From assembly GCA_031422555.1 (NCBI GenBank), contig JANPLZ010000109.1, positions 1 to 54,216 on the forward strand: a DNA stretch of 54,216 nucleotides, in the 5' to 3' direction. Every line of letters starts with the position of its first letter. The first letter of the stretch is position 1. Of this stretch, positions 9,316-16,899 are shown piece by piece. The position numbers were made by a program, and so were the translations under genes. The DNA comes from JANNAT01 sp031422555. Lineage in GTDB: Bacteria; Pseudomonadota; Alphaproteobacteria; Rhodobacterales; Rhodobacteraceae. Below the pieces are notes generated by a model that was given only the letters and a program-made list of their open reading frames with translations, was not told where the DNA came from and did not search any database.

Positions 9316-10488
9316 ATGGACCCGGTAAGAAACCCGTTTGCGCCCGGTGCCGGATCGCAGCCGCCGGAACTGGCGGGCCGCGAGACTGTTATAAGTGATG
9401 CTCAAATTGCTCTGCGCCGCGCGCTGATCGGCAAAGCCAGTCGGTCACAAATGCTGATCGGGCTGCGCGGTGTTGGCAAAACCGTTCTGCTGAACAAGAT
9501 TGAACAAGACGCGGCTGCTTTGGGCCATCAAACCTCGTTTATCGAGGCCCCGGAAGATCGGGCTTTGGCGGAACTGATTTATCCCAAAATCCATCAGGTG
9601 CTGCGAAAACTGTCGATGGTCGAAAACGCAAGGGCTTTGGCACAATCAGCTTCGCGCGCCCTTCGGGGCTTTGCGGCAGCTTTCAAAGTGACCATGGGCG
9701 ATTTTGGCATCGCGGTAGACCCAGAACCCGGCGTCGCTGACAGCGGTAATATCGAATACGATTTAAGTGACCTGTTTGTGCGGGTCGGTGAGGCCGCAAA
9801 AGCGGCAGGCTCGGCATGGACCTTGCTGATTGACGAAGTGCAATATCTGAAGACCCCAGACTTCGCTGCCTTGATCGTGGCACTGCACAAATGCAACCAA
9901 AAGGGCCTGCCGATTTTGTTTTTTGGGGCCGGTTTGCCGCAAACGGCGGCCCTTGCCGGTGATGCAAAATCTTACGCGGAACGGTTGTTCACTTATCCCG
10001 CCATCGGCCCATTGGATTCAGCGTCAGCCGCAAATGCCATTCGCCACCCTGTTGAAAGTGAAGGCGAACAGATCGATGATGACGCCTTAGCGCTCATTTT
10101 TACTGAAACCGCGGGATATCCTTATTTTTTGCAAGAATGGGGATTTCAGGCGTGGAACGAAACGCTTGAATCCCCCATCCGCGTTGATGATGTCAATCGG
10201 GCGACAATTTGTGCTTTGCGCCGATTGGACAGCGGGTTTTTTAATGTGCGCCTTGAGCGACTTACTCCAAAAGAGCGGGAATATGTGATAGCGATGGCGC
10301 GGTTGGGCAAAGGCCCTTACCGATCTTCGGACGTTGCCGAAATACTGGGTGAAAAATCAACTGCCCTTGGACCGCGCCGCGCCAGCATCATTGCGAAAGG
10401 CATGATTTACAGCCCCGCGCATGGCGACATCGCCTTTACCGTGCCGATGTTCGAGGATTTTCTGGCCCGGCACCATTTGCCGAAATAA
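9316..10488 (+). CDS. Stand-alone AAA/STAND-like ATPase with C-terminal winged-helix-like region
   Basis: Cytoplasmic P-loop ATPase of 390 residues. It starts with a short NPFAPGAGSQPPELAGRE lead, typical of ORC/Cdc6-like AAA_16 ATPases. Walker A is GLRGVGKT (49-56) and Walker B is LLIDE (170-174), followed by a sensor-like strand ILFFGAGLPQ. The C-terminal third (from LTPKEREYVIAMARLG) looks like a winged helix: SSDVAEILGEKSTALGPRRASIIAKGMI. The family is known only as predicted ATPases; no substrate or partner is apparent. It sits alone between hemE and convergent hemF, preceded by a nested palindrome. It is somewhat AT-richer than its neighbours, which hints at transfer but does not prove it. 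Confidence 0.75.
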   Translation: MDPVRNPFAPGAGSQPPELAGRETVISDAQIALRRALIGKASRSQMLIGLRGVGKTVLLNKIEQDAAALGHQTSFIEAPEDRALAELIYPKIHQVLRKLSMVENARALAQSASRALRGFAAAFKVTMGDFGIAVDPEPGVADSGNIEYDLSDLFVRVGEAAKAAGSAWTLLIDEVQYLKTPDFAALIVALHKCNQKGLPILFFGAGLPQTAALAGDAKSYAERLFTYPAIGPLDSASAANAIRHPVESEGEQIDDDALALIFTETAGYPYFLQEWGFQAWNETLESPIRVDDVNRATICALRRLDSGFFNVRLERLTPKEREYVIAMARLGKGPYRSSDVAEILGEKSTALGPRRASIIAKGMIYSPAHGDIAFTVPMFEDFLARHHLPK

Positions 10489-10511
10489 GCCAAATGCGTT
10501 TCAATCCCTTT

Positions 10512-11372
10512 TCAATACCACTTTGCCAGCGGCGGCAGGCTCATCAACACGGCATTCGCGTCATGGCCGGTTTCCAGCCCGAATTTGGTGCCGCGGTCGT
10601 AAACAAGGTTGTATTCGGCGTATAAACCCCGGCTGATCAGTTGAATGTCGCGGTCGGCGGCGCTGAACGGTGTTGCAATGCGCTTTTCCACCAAAGGCAC
10701 AAAGGCGGGCAGAAACGCGCGGCCGACGTCTTGGGTCAGCGCGAAATCTGCCGCCCAATCGCCCGTATGCAAATCATCGTAAAATATCCCGCCCACACCG
10801 CGCGCCCGACCCCGGTGCGGGATAAAGAAATACTCATCCGCCCAAGCCTTGAACTTTGGGTAATAGGCCGGATCGTGGGCATCGCAGGCGCGCTGCATCT
10901 GGGCGTGAAAATGCGCGGTATCCTCGGCGTATTCGATGCAAGGGTTCAGATCCGACCCGCCGCCAAACCACGACGCCCCCGGCGTCCAGAACATACGCGT
11001 GTTCATGTGAACGGCTGGCGCATGCGGGTTGACCATATGGGCCACCAAGGAAATGCCACTGGCCCAGAACCGCGGATCATCGGCCATCCCCGGCACCCCG
11101 CGCGCCGCCATCGCCTTTTGCGCCCGATCACCCAAGCTGCCATGCACTTCTGATACGTTGACGCCGACTTTTTCAAACACCCGACCGCCGCGCAGCACAC
11201 TCATCACCCCGCCACCACCGTCGACGCGGGTGGTTGGGGTGACTTCAAACTGGCCGGGGGTGCCGGTGCCGAAATTGGCCTCAAGACTTTCAAATGCCGC
11301 AACAATATCGGCGCGCAACGCCCGGAACCATGCCGCAGCCTTGGCCTTTTTAGCGGTGAAATCATCGGTCAT
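10512..11372 (-). CDS. hemF: Oxygen-dependent coproporphyrinogen III oxidase
   Basis: Oxidatively decarboxylates coproporphyrinogen III to protoporphyrinogen IX. The 286 residues carry the HemF landmarks: DGGGGVMSVLRGG, HMNTRMFW, WFGGGSDLNP, GRARGVGGIFYDDL and the C-terminal GLYAEYNLVYDRGTKFGL...SLPPLAKW. The ATG has AGGGGCC just upstream. Its stop faces the ATPase gene across 23 bases with no clear terminator. It is the oxygen-requiring form, so the cell can make haem aerobically; an anaerobic HemN is not in this window. Confidence 0.96.
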   Translation of the reverse strand: MTDDFTAKKAKAAAWFRALRADIVAAFESLEANFGTGTPGQFEVTPTTRVDGGGGVMSVLRGGRVFEKVGVNVSEVHGSLGDRAQKAMAARGVPGMADDPRFWASGISLVAHMVNPHAPAVHMNTRMFWTPGASWFGGGSDLNPCIEYAEDTAHFHAQMQRACDAHDPAYYPKFKAWADEYFFIPHRGRARGVGGIFYDDLHTGDWAADFALTQDVGRAFLPAFVPLVEKRIATPFSAADRDIQLISRGLYAEYNLVYDRGTKFGLETGHDANAVLMSLPPLAKWY

Positions 11373-11510
11373 ATGCGGCCCCTGCGTGGTGTTTTACCGC
11401 TGATAGCATTGGGGGGTGGCGCGCTCAATCACCCGATTGGCCGAAGATGCGATTTGGCAGATCGCTGCAACCGGCTTATGCTGTGCCCAGACTTGGGATC
11501 GGAACGCAAA

Positions 11511-11900
11511 ATGAACACCCGTTGGCTGTGGCCGCTGATCGCCTTAACCGCCTGTGGCACACCGCAACAGCAGTGCATTGGCGCGGCCACCCGTGATATG
11601 CGTGTGGTTGATCGGCTGATTACCGAAACCCAAGGCAATCTGACGCGCGGTTACGGCTTTGAAACGACCACCGTTTTTGTGTCGCAGTGGCAAGACTGCA
11701 CGCCAGCCGCAACCGACGTCAACCCGGCCCCCGCGCCAGAACTGTGTTTTGAAGATGTGCCGCAAACCGTGCAAAAAGCGGTGGCCCTTGATTTAGCCGC
11801 CGAGGCCGCCAAGCTGGCATCCTTGCGTCAAAAGCGCGACCAACAGATGCGTGCCAGCGCCGGGGCTGTCGCCGCCTGCAGGACTAAATTTCCCGAATGA
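11511..11900 (+). CDS. Small predicted lipoprotein, unknown function
   Basis: 129-residue protein. The N-terminus MNTRWLWPLIALTACGT is a short lipoprotein signal with lipobox LTAC, so the mature chain should be lipid-anchored. The mature part has several cysteines (CIGAATRD, DCTPA, LCFED, ACRTKF), enough for disulphides in the periplasm, and a predicted helical Ala/Lys/Arg-rich C-terminus. GGATCGGA lies upstream of the ATG. The gene ends one base before the convergent SDR gene. Similar small lipoproteins are common in Rhodobacteraceae, but no function is known to me. Confidence 0.7.
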   Translation: MNTRWLWPLIALTACGTPQQQCIGAATRDMRVVDRLITETQGNLTRGYGFETTTVFVSQWQDCTPAATDVNPAPAPELCFEDVPQTVQKAVALDLAAEAAKLASLRQKRDQQMRASAGAVAACRTKFPE

Positions 11901-12710
11901 TCAATGCGCGGGCGCGCTGACCGCATCAATCAGACTGCGCCCGCCATCCACAGTCAGAATCTGCCCAGTGACAAAGGCCGAGGCATCGGACGCCAGATAT
12001 TGCACCGTATCGCCCAATTCCGCCGCGGCAGCGATGCGCCCCAGCGGCGTGCCGCGTTCGATTGCGTCGCGAAAATCGGGAGTGTCTTTCAACGCGGTTT
12101 GCAAACTGCCGCTAAGGACCGACCCGATCGCCACCGCGTTAACGCGGATACCCTTGGGCGCCAAAGCCACCGCCAGCGACCGCGTCATCTGATCAACGGC
12201 GGCGCAGGCAATCGAATAGCCCAGCAGACGCGCTTCGGTCCGCACCGCGGCAATCGACGACAGGTTGATGATCGTGCCCACCGGGCCTGTGCGGTCTGGC
12301 TGCTTTTCGGCCTGCAAAATCATCCGCTTGGCGGTCATCTGGCTAAGGCGGAGGGCTGTGAACAGGTTTTGATCCAGCAGTTCTTCGACCGCATCCTCGC
12401 CCACCTTTAGGGGATCCGAAATTTTCATCAGCCGCGACGCATTGACCAGAATTTCCACCCGGTCAAACGCATCCATCGTCGCCGACAGCAGATTTGCGAT
12501 GGTCAGCTTTTCGCGCAAATCGCCCGCAAACATCCGCACCGCACCTTCGGTGCGCGACTCGAAACCTACCTCGGCTTCGAGGCGGTCTTCGTCGATATCG
12601 GCGAACATCACATTCGCGCCCTTGTCCTGAAAATGCCGGGCAATCGCCAGACCAATGCCATTGGCCGATCCGGTGACAATGGCGGTTTTGCCGGCGATGG
12701 AAAAAGACAT
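11901..12710 (-). CDS. SDR-family oxidoreductase lacking the catalytic lysine
   Basis: Rossmann-fold short-chain dehydrogenase, 269 residues. The NAD(P) motif TGSANGIG (13-20), FADID after the second strand, and the C-terminal ASAFVTGQILTVDGG are canonical. Two catalytic features are not. The usual YxxxK reads Tyr165-Ser-Ile-Ala-Cys169, so the lysine is a cysteine, and the NNAG motif reads VNASR. The active-site serine region NLSSIAA is intact. The start follows AAAGGAAAC. It lies downstream of the RsmC-like gene on the same strand, 31 bases away. It may be a non-standard or binding-only SDR; the substrate is unknown. Confidence 0.85.
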   Translation of the reverse strand: MSFSIAGKTAIVTGSANGIGLAIARHFQDKGANVMFADIDEDRLEAEVGFESRTEGAVRMFAGDLREKLTIANLLSATMDAFDRVEILVNASRLMKISDPLKVGEDAVEELLDQNLFTALRLSQMTAKRMILQAEKQPDRTGPVGTIINLSSIAAVRTEARLLGYSIACAAVDQMTRSLAVALAPKGIRVNAVAIGSVLSGSLQTALKDTPDFRDAIERGTPLGRIAAAAELGDTVQYLASDASAFVTGQILTVDGGRSLIDAVSAPAH

Positions 12711-12741
12711 CTTGTTTCCTTTGTTGGATCAGCGCTGCGGA

Positions 12742-13743
12742 TCAGCGGGCACGGATCGGATATGACGCGCAAAGCAGACGAAACACCGTATCGCCGCCCA
12801 GATCGTCGACCTGTTTGAACAGCCCGCGCAAGTGTGCCGGATAGGGCAATTGGCGGTTCGCCACCAGCCACAGCTTGCCGCCGGGGGAAAGCCCGCGGTG
12901 GGCAGCAGTCAAAAACGCCAGCCCCAGATTGGGGTCAGCGGCCCGCGCCACATGGAACGGCGGGTTCATCACCACGGCGTCCCACGGCTTGGTCGCGCGA
13001 AAACCGGTGGCATCGGCCCAATGAAACCGGGCACGCGCATCCGGCAGGTTCAGTCGTGCGCAGTCCAAAGCCACCGCTTCGGCCTCGATCACATCCAGTT
13101 CTTTAACCCCATCGCGCGCCAGAATTGCCCGCGACAGATAGCCCCATCCCGCCCCCAGATCGGCCACGCGGGTGGGCAGTTTTGCGGGCAGAATATCGGC
13201 CAGCAGCGCCGATCCGCGGTCCACGCCATCCGCCGAAAATACCCCCGGCAGGGTGATAAACCCTTCGGCCAGGGTTTGCGGTGCGCCTGCCCAAGCCGCT
13301 AGTTGCGGACCTGCTGTGATCACCGCCAGCTTGCCATGGGCTTTGGATACAGCCGGGCCAACCGCCACATCCAATGCGGCCAAATCGCGCAAAATCGATT
13401 CCACCCCGTCGGTTTTCTGGCCATCGACCACAATCGCGCCGCCCGGGCCCACCGCATCTGCCGCCGCCGCAATCATCGCCCGGCCCGCCGCTTTGGCGCG
13501 CGGCAGACACACCACTGCCAGCGCGACCCCGGCTTGCACCAGCCCGCCTTGCAGCGCTACCCGGAAGCCTGCTGCGGCAAAATGATCATTATCCGGCTTG
13601 AACCCCGTGACCACCACGGTGCGGGCTTGCGGGAAATCCGACAAATCATTGCCTTTGACCGGACGATAGACCACGATATCGCCCACGGGCGGCACCACCA
13701 ATGCGCCCAGCGCCAAAGCAGTTTCAAATCTTGCAGAACGCAT
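12742..13743 (-). CDS. RsmC-like class I methyltransferase
   Basis: Predicted SAM-dependent RNA methyltransferase of 333 residues. The N-terminal half is a degenerate methyltransferase-like domain. The C-terminal half holds motif I VADLGAGWGYLSRAI, the acidic VIEAEAVALD and the catalytic MNPPFH motif of N2-guanine and N6-adenine methyltransferases. The tandem layout matches RsmC, which makes m2G1207 in 16S rRNA, so that is the likely role; RlmG-like specificity is the alternative. It follows clpS by about 100 bases and is followed by the SDR on the same strand. Confidence 0.82.
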   Translation of the reverse strand: MRSARFETALALGALVVPPVGDIVVYRPVKGNDLSDFPQARTVVVTGFKPDNDHFAAAGFRVALQGGLVQAGVALAVVCLPRAKAAGRAMIAAAADAVGPGGAIVVDGQKTDGVESILRDLAALDVAVGPAVSKAHGKLAVITAGPQLAAWAGAPQTLAEGFITLPGVFSADGVDRGSALLADILPAKLPTRVADLGAGWGYLSRAILARDGVKELDVIEAEAVALDCARLNLPDARARFHWADATGFRATKPWDAVVMNPPFHVARAADPNLGLAFLTAAHRGLSPGGKLWLVANRQLPYPAHLRGLFKQVDDLGGDTVFRLLCASYPIRAR

Positions 13744-13845
13744 AGGGTGCGGCTTGCGCCTGCTCCTTTGTCAAAAAACCGGGCCAGTCGGATCGGGTGC
13801 GGATCGCCGCGCCATCAGTTGCAGCGGGGGGGGCTGCGGCGGCAG

Positions 13846-14187
13846 CTATTCCTTTTCCATCGTGCATTGCAACGGATGCTGATGGCGGCGCGCGAAATCC
13901 ATCACTTGCGCCACTTTGGTCTCGGCTATTTCCACCGAAAACACCCCCACAACCGCGAGCCCTTTTTTATGCACTGTCAGCATGATTTCAAAAGACTGGG
14001 CGTGGTTCAGGCCAAAGAACCGCTCCAACACATGCACGACAAATTCCATCGGCGTGTAATCATCGTTCAAAAGCATGACCTTATACAACGGCGGCCGTTC
14101 GGTGCGGGTCTTGGTTTTGGTCAAGATAGAGGTTTCGTCGCGTGGGCCAGCGGCTTTGTCCGACATGAAAGCTGGTGTAAAGATCAC
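13846..14187 (-). CDS. clpS: ATP-dependent Clp protease adaptor ClpS
   Basis: Adaptor that hands N-degron substrates to ClpA-ClpP. The core PPLYKVMLLNDDYTPMEFVVHVLERFF is the ClpS signature, with the substrate-pocket NDD and TPMEFV, followed by HKKGLAVVGVFSVEIAETK. The start is a GTG at 14187 with GGAGG eight bases upstream. The in-frame ATG at 14166 (MSDKAAG) resembles many annotated starts but has no ribosome site. Length is 113 residues, normal for alphaproteobacteria. No clpA is in the window. It is divergent from the HAD hydrolase gene. Confidence 0.94.
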   Translation of the reverse strand: MIFTPAFMSDKAAGPRDETSILTKTKTRTERPPLYKVMLLNDDYTPMEFVVHVLERFFGLNHAQSFEIMLTVHKKGLAVVGVFSVEIAETKVAQVMDFARRHQHPLQCTMEKE

Positions 14188-14300
14188 GCGACGTGCCTCC
14201 GGGGGGGATTCGATCCCTGATATTCAGTTACCAGCAATATAGCGATTTTCGCCAATTCGAAAAGGCCTGCCCCCCAAGATGCCACAGAGCGGAGTATAAA

Positions 14301-14993
14301 GTGATAACAACAATCGGATTTGATGCCGATGACACGCTTTGGCACAACGAAATGTTTTTTCGTCTGACCCAAGCCCGCTTTGCGGATTTGTTGGCCGATT
14401 TTGTGCCGCCAGACGTGCTGCATGACCGGTTGCTGGCGGTCGAGCAGCGTAATCTGGGGGTCTACGGCTATGGCGTCAAAGGTTTTACCCTGTCGATGAT
14501 CGAAACCGCCTTGGACATCACCAAAGGCACCGTTTCGGGGCGGGTGATCGCCGAGTTGATGGCCGCCGGGCGCGAAATGTTGGCGCATCCGATTGATCTG
14601 CTGCCGCACGCCCGCGAAACCGTCGCGGCCTTGGCGCAAACACACCGCATCCTTTTGATCACAAAGGGCGATTTGCTGGATCAGGAACGCAAATTGGCGC
14701 AGTCGGGCTTGGGGGATTTGTTCCACGGCGTAGAGATTGTCTCCGACAAGACCGCCCCGGTTTATCAAGCCATTTTCAGCCGCCACGGCGCGCGGGTTGA
14801 CCAATCCATGATGGTTGGCAATTCGCTGAAATCCGATGTCTTGCCGATGATCGACGCCGGGGGCTGGGGCGTTTACATTCCGCATGAAGTCACATGGGCG
14901 CTGGAGCTGGCCGAAGAACCAAGCGCGAACCCCAGATTTCACCGCTTGCCTGATTTGGGCCATCTGTCCGATCTTGTGGGTGGTTTGGGGTAA
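14301..14993 (+). CDS. HAD-family hydrolase
   Basis: Cytoplasmic phosphatase-like protein of about 230 residues. Motif I GFDADDTLW has Asp8 and Asp10 (nucleophile and acid/base), motif II is ILLITKGD, the Lys of motif III is near SDKTAPVY, and motif IV is MMVGNSLKSDVLPMIDAG. A helical cap lies between motifs I and II (about 25-100). The GTG start at 14301 has GCGGAG six bases upstream; upstream extension to 14193 would be unlike the family. Substrate unknown. Confidence 0.85.
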   Translation: MITTIGFDADDTLWHNEMFFRLTQARFADLLADFVPPDVLHDRLLAVEQRNLGVYGYGVKGFTLSMIETALDITKGTVSGRVIAELMAAGREMLAHPIDLLPHARETVAALAQTHRILLITKGDLLDQERKLAQSGLGDLFHGVEIVSDKTAPVYQAIFSRHGARVDQSMMVGNSLKSDVLPMIDAGGWGVYIPHEVTWALELAEEPSANPRFHRLPDLGHLSDLVGGLG

Positions 14994-15047
14994 AACCACC
15001 ACATATAGCGGCATCCCCGGCGGGCTGGCAGGTAAGCCACAGCATGC

Positions 15048-15085
15048 GGAAAACCCATAAACCTATTGAAAGTAAGGGGTTTTCC
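15048..15085. repeat. 9-base inverted repeat upstream of the S11 peptidase gene
   Basis: GGAAAACCC at 15048-15056 and GGGTTTTCC at 15077-15085 are exact reverse complements, 20 bases apart and about 70 bases before the peptidase start. The spacing of arm centres (29 bases, close to three helical turns) would suit a dimeric regulator, or the arms could form a stem at the end of the HAD hydrolase transcript. There is no T-run after it. Confidence 0.45.
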
Positions 15086-15156
15086 TGAATCACCTCTCGT
15101 GTTAGCTTTAACGCAGCAGAAAACGCCCCCGACAAATGAGGGGCTACGAGGCGGGC

Positions 15157-16749
15157 ATGATGGGCAATATGACAGCGCTTCCTTTGGGGCAGTATGTCCG
15201 GAATTTTGTGTTTTTGGCGGCGCTGACCTTTATCGCCGCCTGTTCTGGCCCGCAAGAATCGCGCGCCGCCCCCTATGCCGCCTACGTGATGGATGCCCGC
15301 ACCGGCGAGACGCTGTATTCGGAAAATGCCGAAACCCGTCTGCACCCGGCGTCGCTGACCAAAATGATGACGCTTTATATCGCTTTTGAGGAAATTGAAC
15401 GCGGCAATCTGTCACTTGATACCATGATCACCGTGTCAAAAAACGCCGCCGCCCAGCCGCCATCGCGATTGGGCCTAAAGGCGGGCCAGAAGATACAGTT
15501 GCGCTATCTGATCCGGGCGGCGGCGGTAAAATCGGCCAATGATGCGGCCTCGGCGATTGGCGATCATATCGGCGGCACTCAGGAAAAATTTGCCACCCGC
15601 ATGACCCGCACCGCCAAAGCCATCGGCATGACCGACACCACCTTCAAGAACGCCAACGGGCTGACTGCAAAGGGGCATTTGTCGACCGCAAAGGACATGT
15701 CAACGTTGGGGCGACATCTGTTTTATGATTTTCCGCAGTATTACAACATTTTCTCACGTCGCAGCACCGATGCAGGCATGGCCGAAGTGGCCAACACCAA
15801 CCGCCGCTTTCTGGACGCCTACAAGGGTGCCGACGGCATCAAGACCGGTTATACCGAACCCGCGGGGTTCAATTTGACGGCATCGGCCGAACGTGGCGGG
15901 GTGCGGATTATTGCCTCGGTGTTTGGTGGCAAATCCACCGCCGATCGCAACGCCAAAATGGCCGATTTGCTGGACCTTGGCTTTCGCAAAGCCCCCGCCA
16001 ACGCGAATGAGGCCCCGCCCCAGACCCCGGCCTACCCGAATGCCGATGACGAATTGATCGCAAGCGTCGAAGATCAAACCGATGGGCTGCCCGAAGTTGA
16101 AGGCGGCGTTGCCAAAACCGTGCGGGTGGCGATGGCGGTCAAAACCTCGCCGCGCCCGCTTGCGCGCCCCGCCGATCAGTCCGGAGCCGCCGAAGAAATG
16201 GTAGCGCAGATGGCCGATGACATCGCAGGTGCGCTGGCCGAAGCCACTGCCGCCCCGCCTCCGCCAGACTCGCTTGACGCGCAAGCGCTGGAAATTGCTG
16301 CGGCCACGGTGGTGCCCACCGATATCGAAACCTTGTCAGCCCCGCCGGGTCTGACGGTAACGGGGGCTTCGGTTGCGCGCCCGGCGGTGAAACTGGTCTC
16401 GGTGCCGCGCCCGCCCAAACGCAAAGCCACCGCGATTTACGAAGATATCGTCGTCGCCGAAGCCGAGGTGCCCACCGATACGGCCGAAGTGGTCACCCGC
16501 GTCTCTACCTCTGGCGGCCGCGCCTGGGGCATCAACATTGGCCGCTTCAACAGTCATGGCGAGGCAGAACGGGTGTTGTTGAAAACCCAACTGGTGGAAA
16601 GCGCCACGTTGGGCGTCAGCTTGCGCAAAATCGCCAAGAAAAGCGGCGGGTTTGACGCCAATTTTCTGGGGCTGACCCAAGACGAGGCCGATCTTGCCTG
16701 CCGCCGCCTGCAAGCGCGTGGCGTGCAATGCTTTACGATGGGGCCGTAA
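15157..16749 (+). CDS. D-alanyl-D-alanine carboxypeptidase (S11) with C-terminal SPOR domain
   Basis: Peptidoglycan-trimming penicillin-binding protein of about 530 residues. SxxK is Ser66-Lys69 in HPASLTKMM, SxN is SAN at 126-128 and KTG is at 229-231, all intact. The N-terminus ends in FIAAC-S (Cys29), which fits a lipobox, so it may be a lipoprotein. Residues about 285-450 form a Pro/Ala/Glu-rich linker. The last ~75 residues (WGINIGRFNSHGEAERVLLKTQL to GVQCFTMGP) form a SPOR domain, which binds denuded glycan at division sites. Start ATG 15157 is placed after ACGAGG; ATGs at 15136 and 15160 also compete. Confidence 0.9.
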   Translation: MMGNMTALPLGQYVRNFVFLAALTFIAACSGPQESRAAPYAAYVMDARTGETLYSENAETRLHPASLTKMMTLYIAFEEIERGNLSLDTMITVSKNAAAQPPSRLGLKAGQKIQLRYLIRAAAVKSANDAASAIGDHIGGTQEKFATRMTRTAKAIGMTDTTFKNANGLTAKGHLSTAKDMSTLGRHLFYDFPQYYNIFSRRSTDAGMAEVANTNRRFLDAYKGADGIKTGYTEPAGFNLTASAERGGVRIIASVFGGKSTADRNAKMADLLDLGFRKAPANANEAPPQTPAYPNADDELIASVEDQTDGLPEVEGGVAKTVRVAMAVKTSPRPLARPADQSGAAEEMVAQMADDIAGALAEATAAPPPPDSLDAQALEIAAATVVPTDIETLSAPPGLTVTGASVARPAVKLVSVPRPPKRKATAIYEDIVVAEAEVPTDTAEVVTRVSTSGGRAWGINIGRFNSHGEAERVLLKTQLVESATLGVSLRKIAKKSGGFDANFLGLTQDEADLACRRLQARGVQCFTMGP

Positions 16750-16813
16750 AAACTCGCGAAAGTTTGTCTAAAATTCGCATTCATTTTGGTCCAAATACTC
16801 CACGGGGGAGCGG

Positions 16814-16865
16814 CAATCGCTGTGCGATTGTCGCAAGGGGGTGTGAAACCCCCTGCTGAGTCAGC
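16814..16865. repeat. REP-like run of three perfect hairpins
   Basis: Three adjacent perfect inverted repeats: CAATCGC/GCGATTG (16814-16830, 3-base loop), AGGGGGT/ACCCCCT (16836-16854, 5-base loop) and GCTGA/TCAGC (16855-16865, 1-base loop). The preceding stretch with CCAAATACTCC at about 16791 and the GC-rich hairpins resemble an intergenic element that I recall recurring in Rhodobacteraceae genomes; that recollection could not be checked. Only one copy is seen in this window. It lies between convergent genes, where it could stabilise or end both mRNAs. Confidence 0.55.
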
Positions 16866-16898
16866 AAACAAAAACGCCCCACCTTGGGCTGGGCCCAA
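16866..16898 (-). terminator. Probable intrinsic terminator of the Sua5-type gene
   Basis: On the minus strand, one base after the stop of the Sua5 gene, TTGGGC/GCCCAA (16884-16898, 3-base loop) or an overlapping GCCC/GGGC stem is followed by GTTTTTGTTTG. The U-rich tract starts directly after the second stem. Both stems are short, so strength is uncertain. Confidence 0.5.
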
Positions 16899-16899
16899 C

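Noticed and set aside
16766..16898. Possible tRNA or CRISPR in the stem-rich gap
   Set aside because: Stems differ in sequence and spacing; no CCA end, no cloverleaf and no regular spacers.
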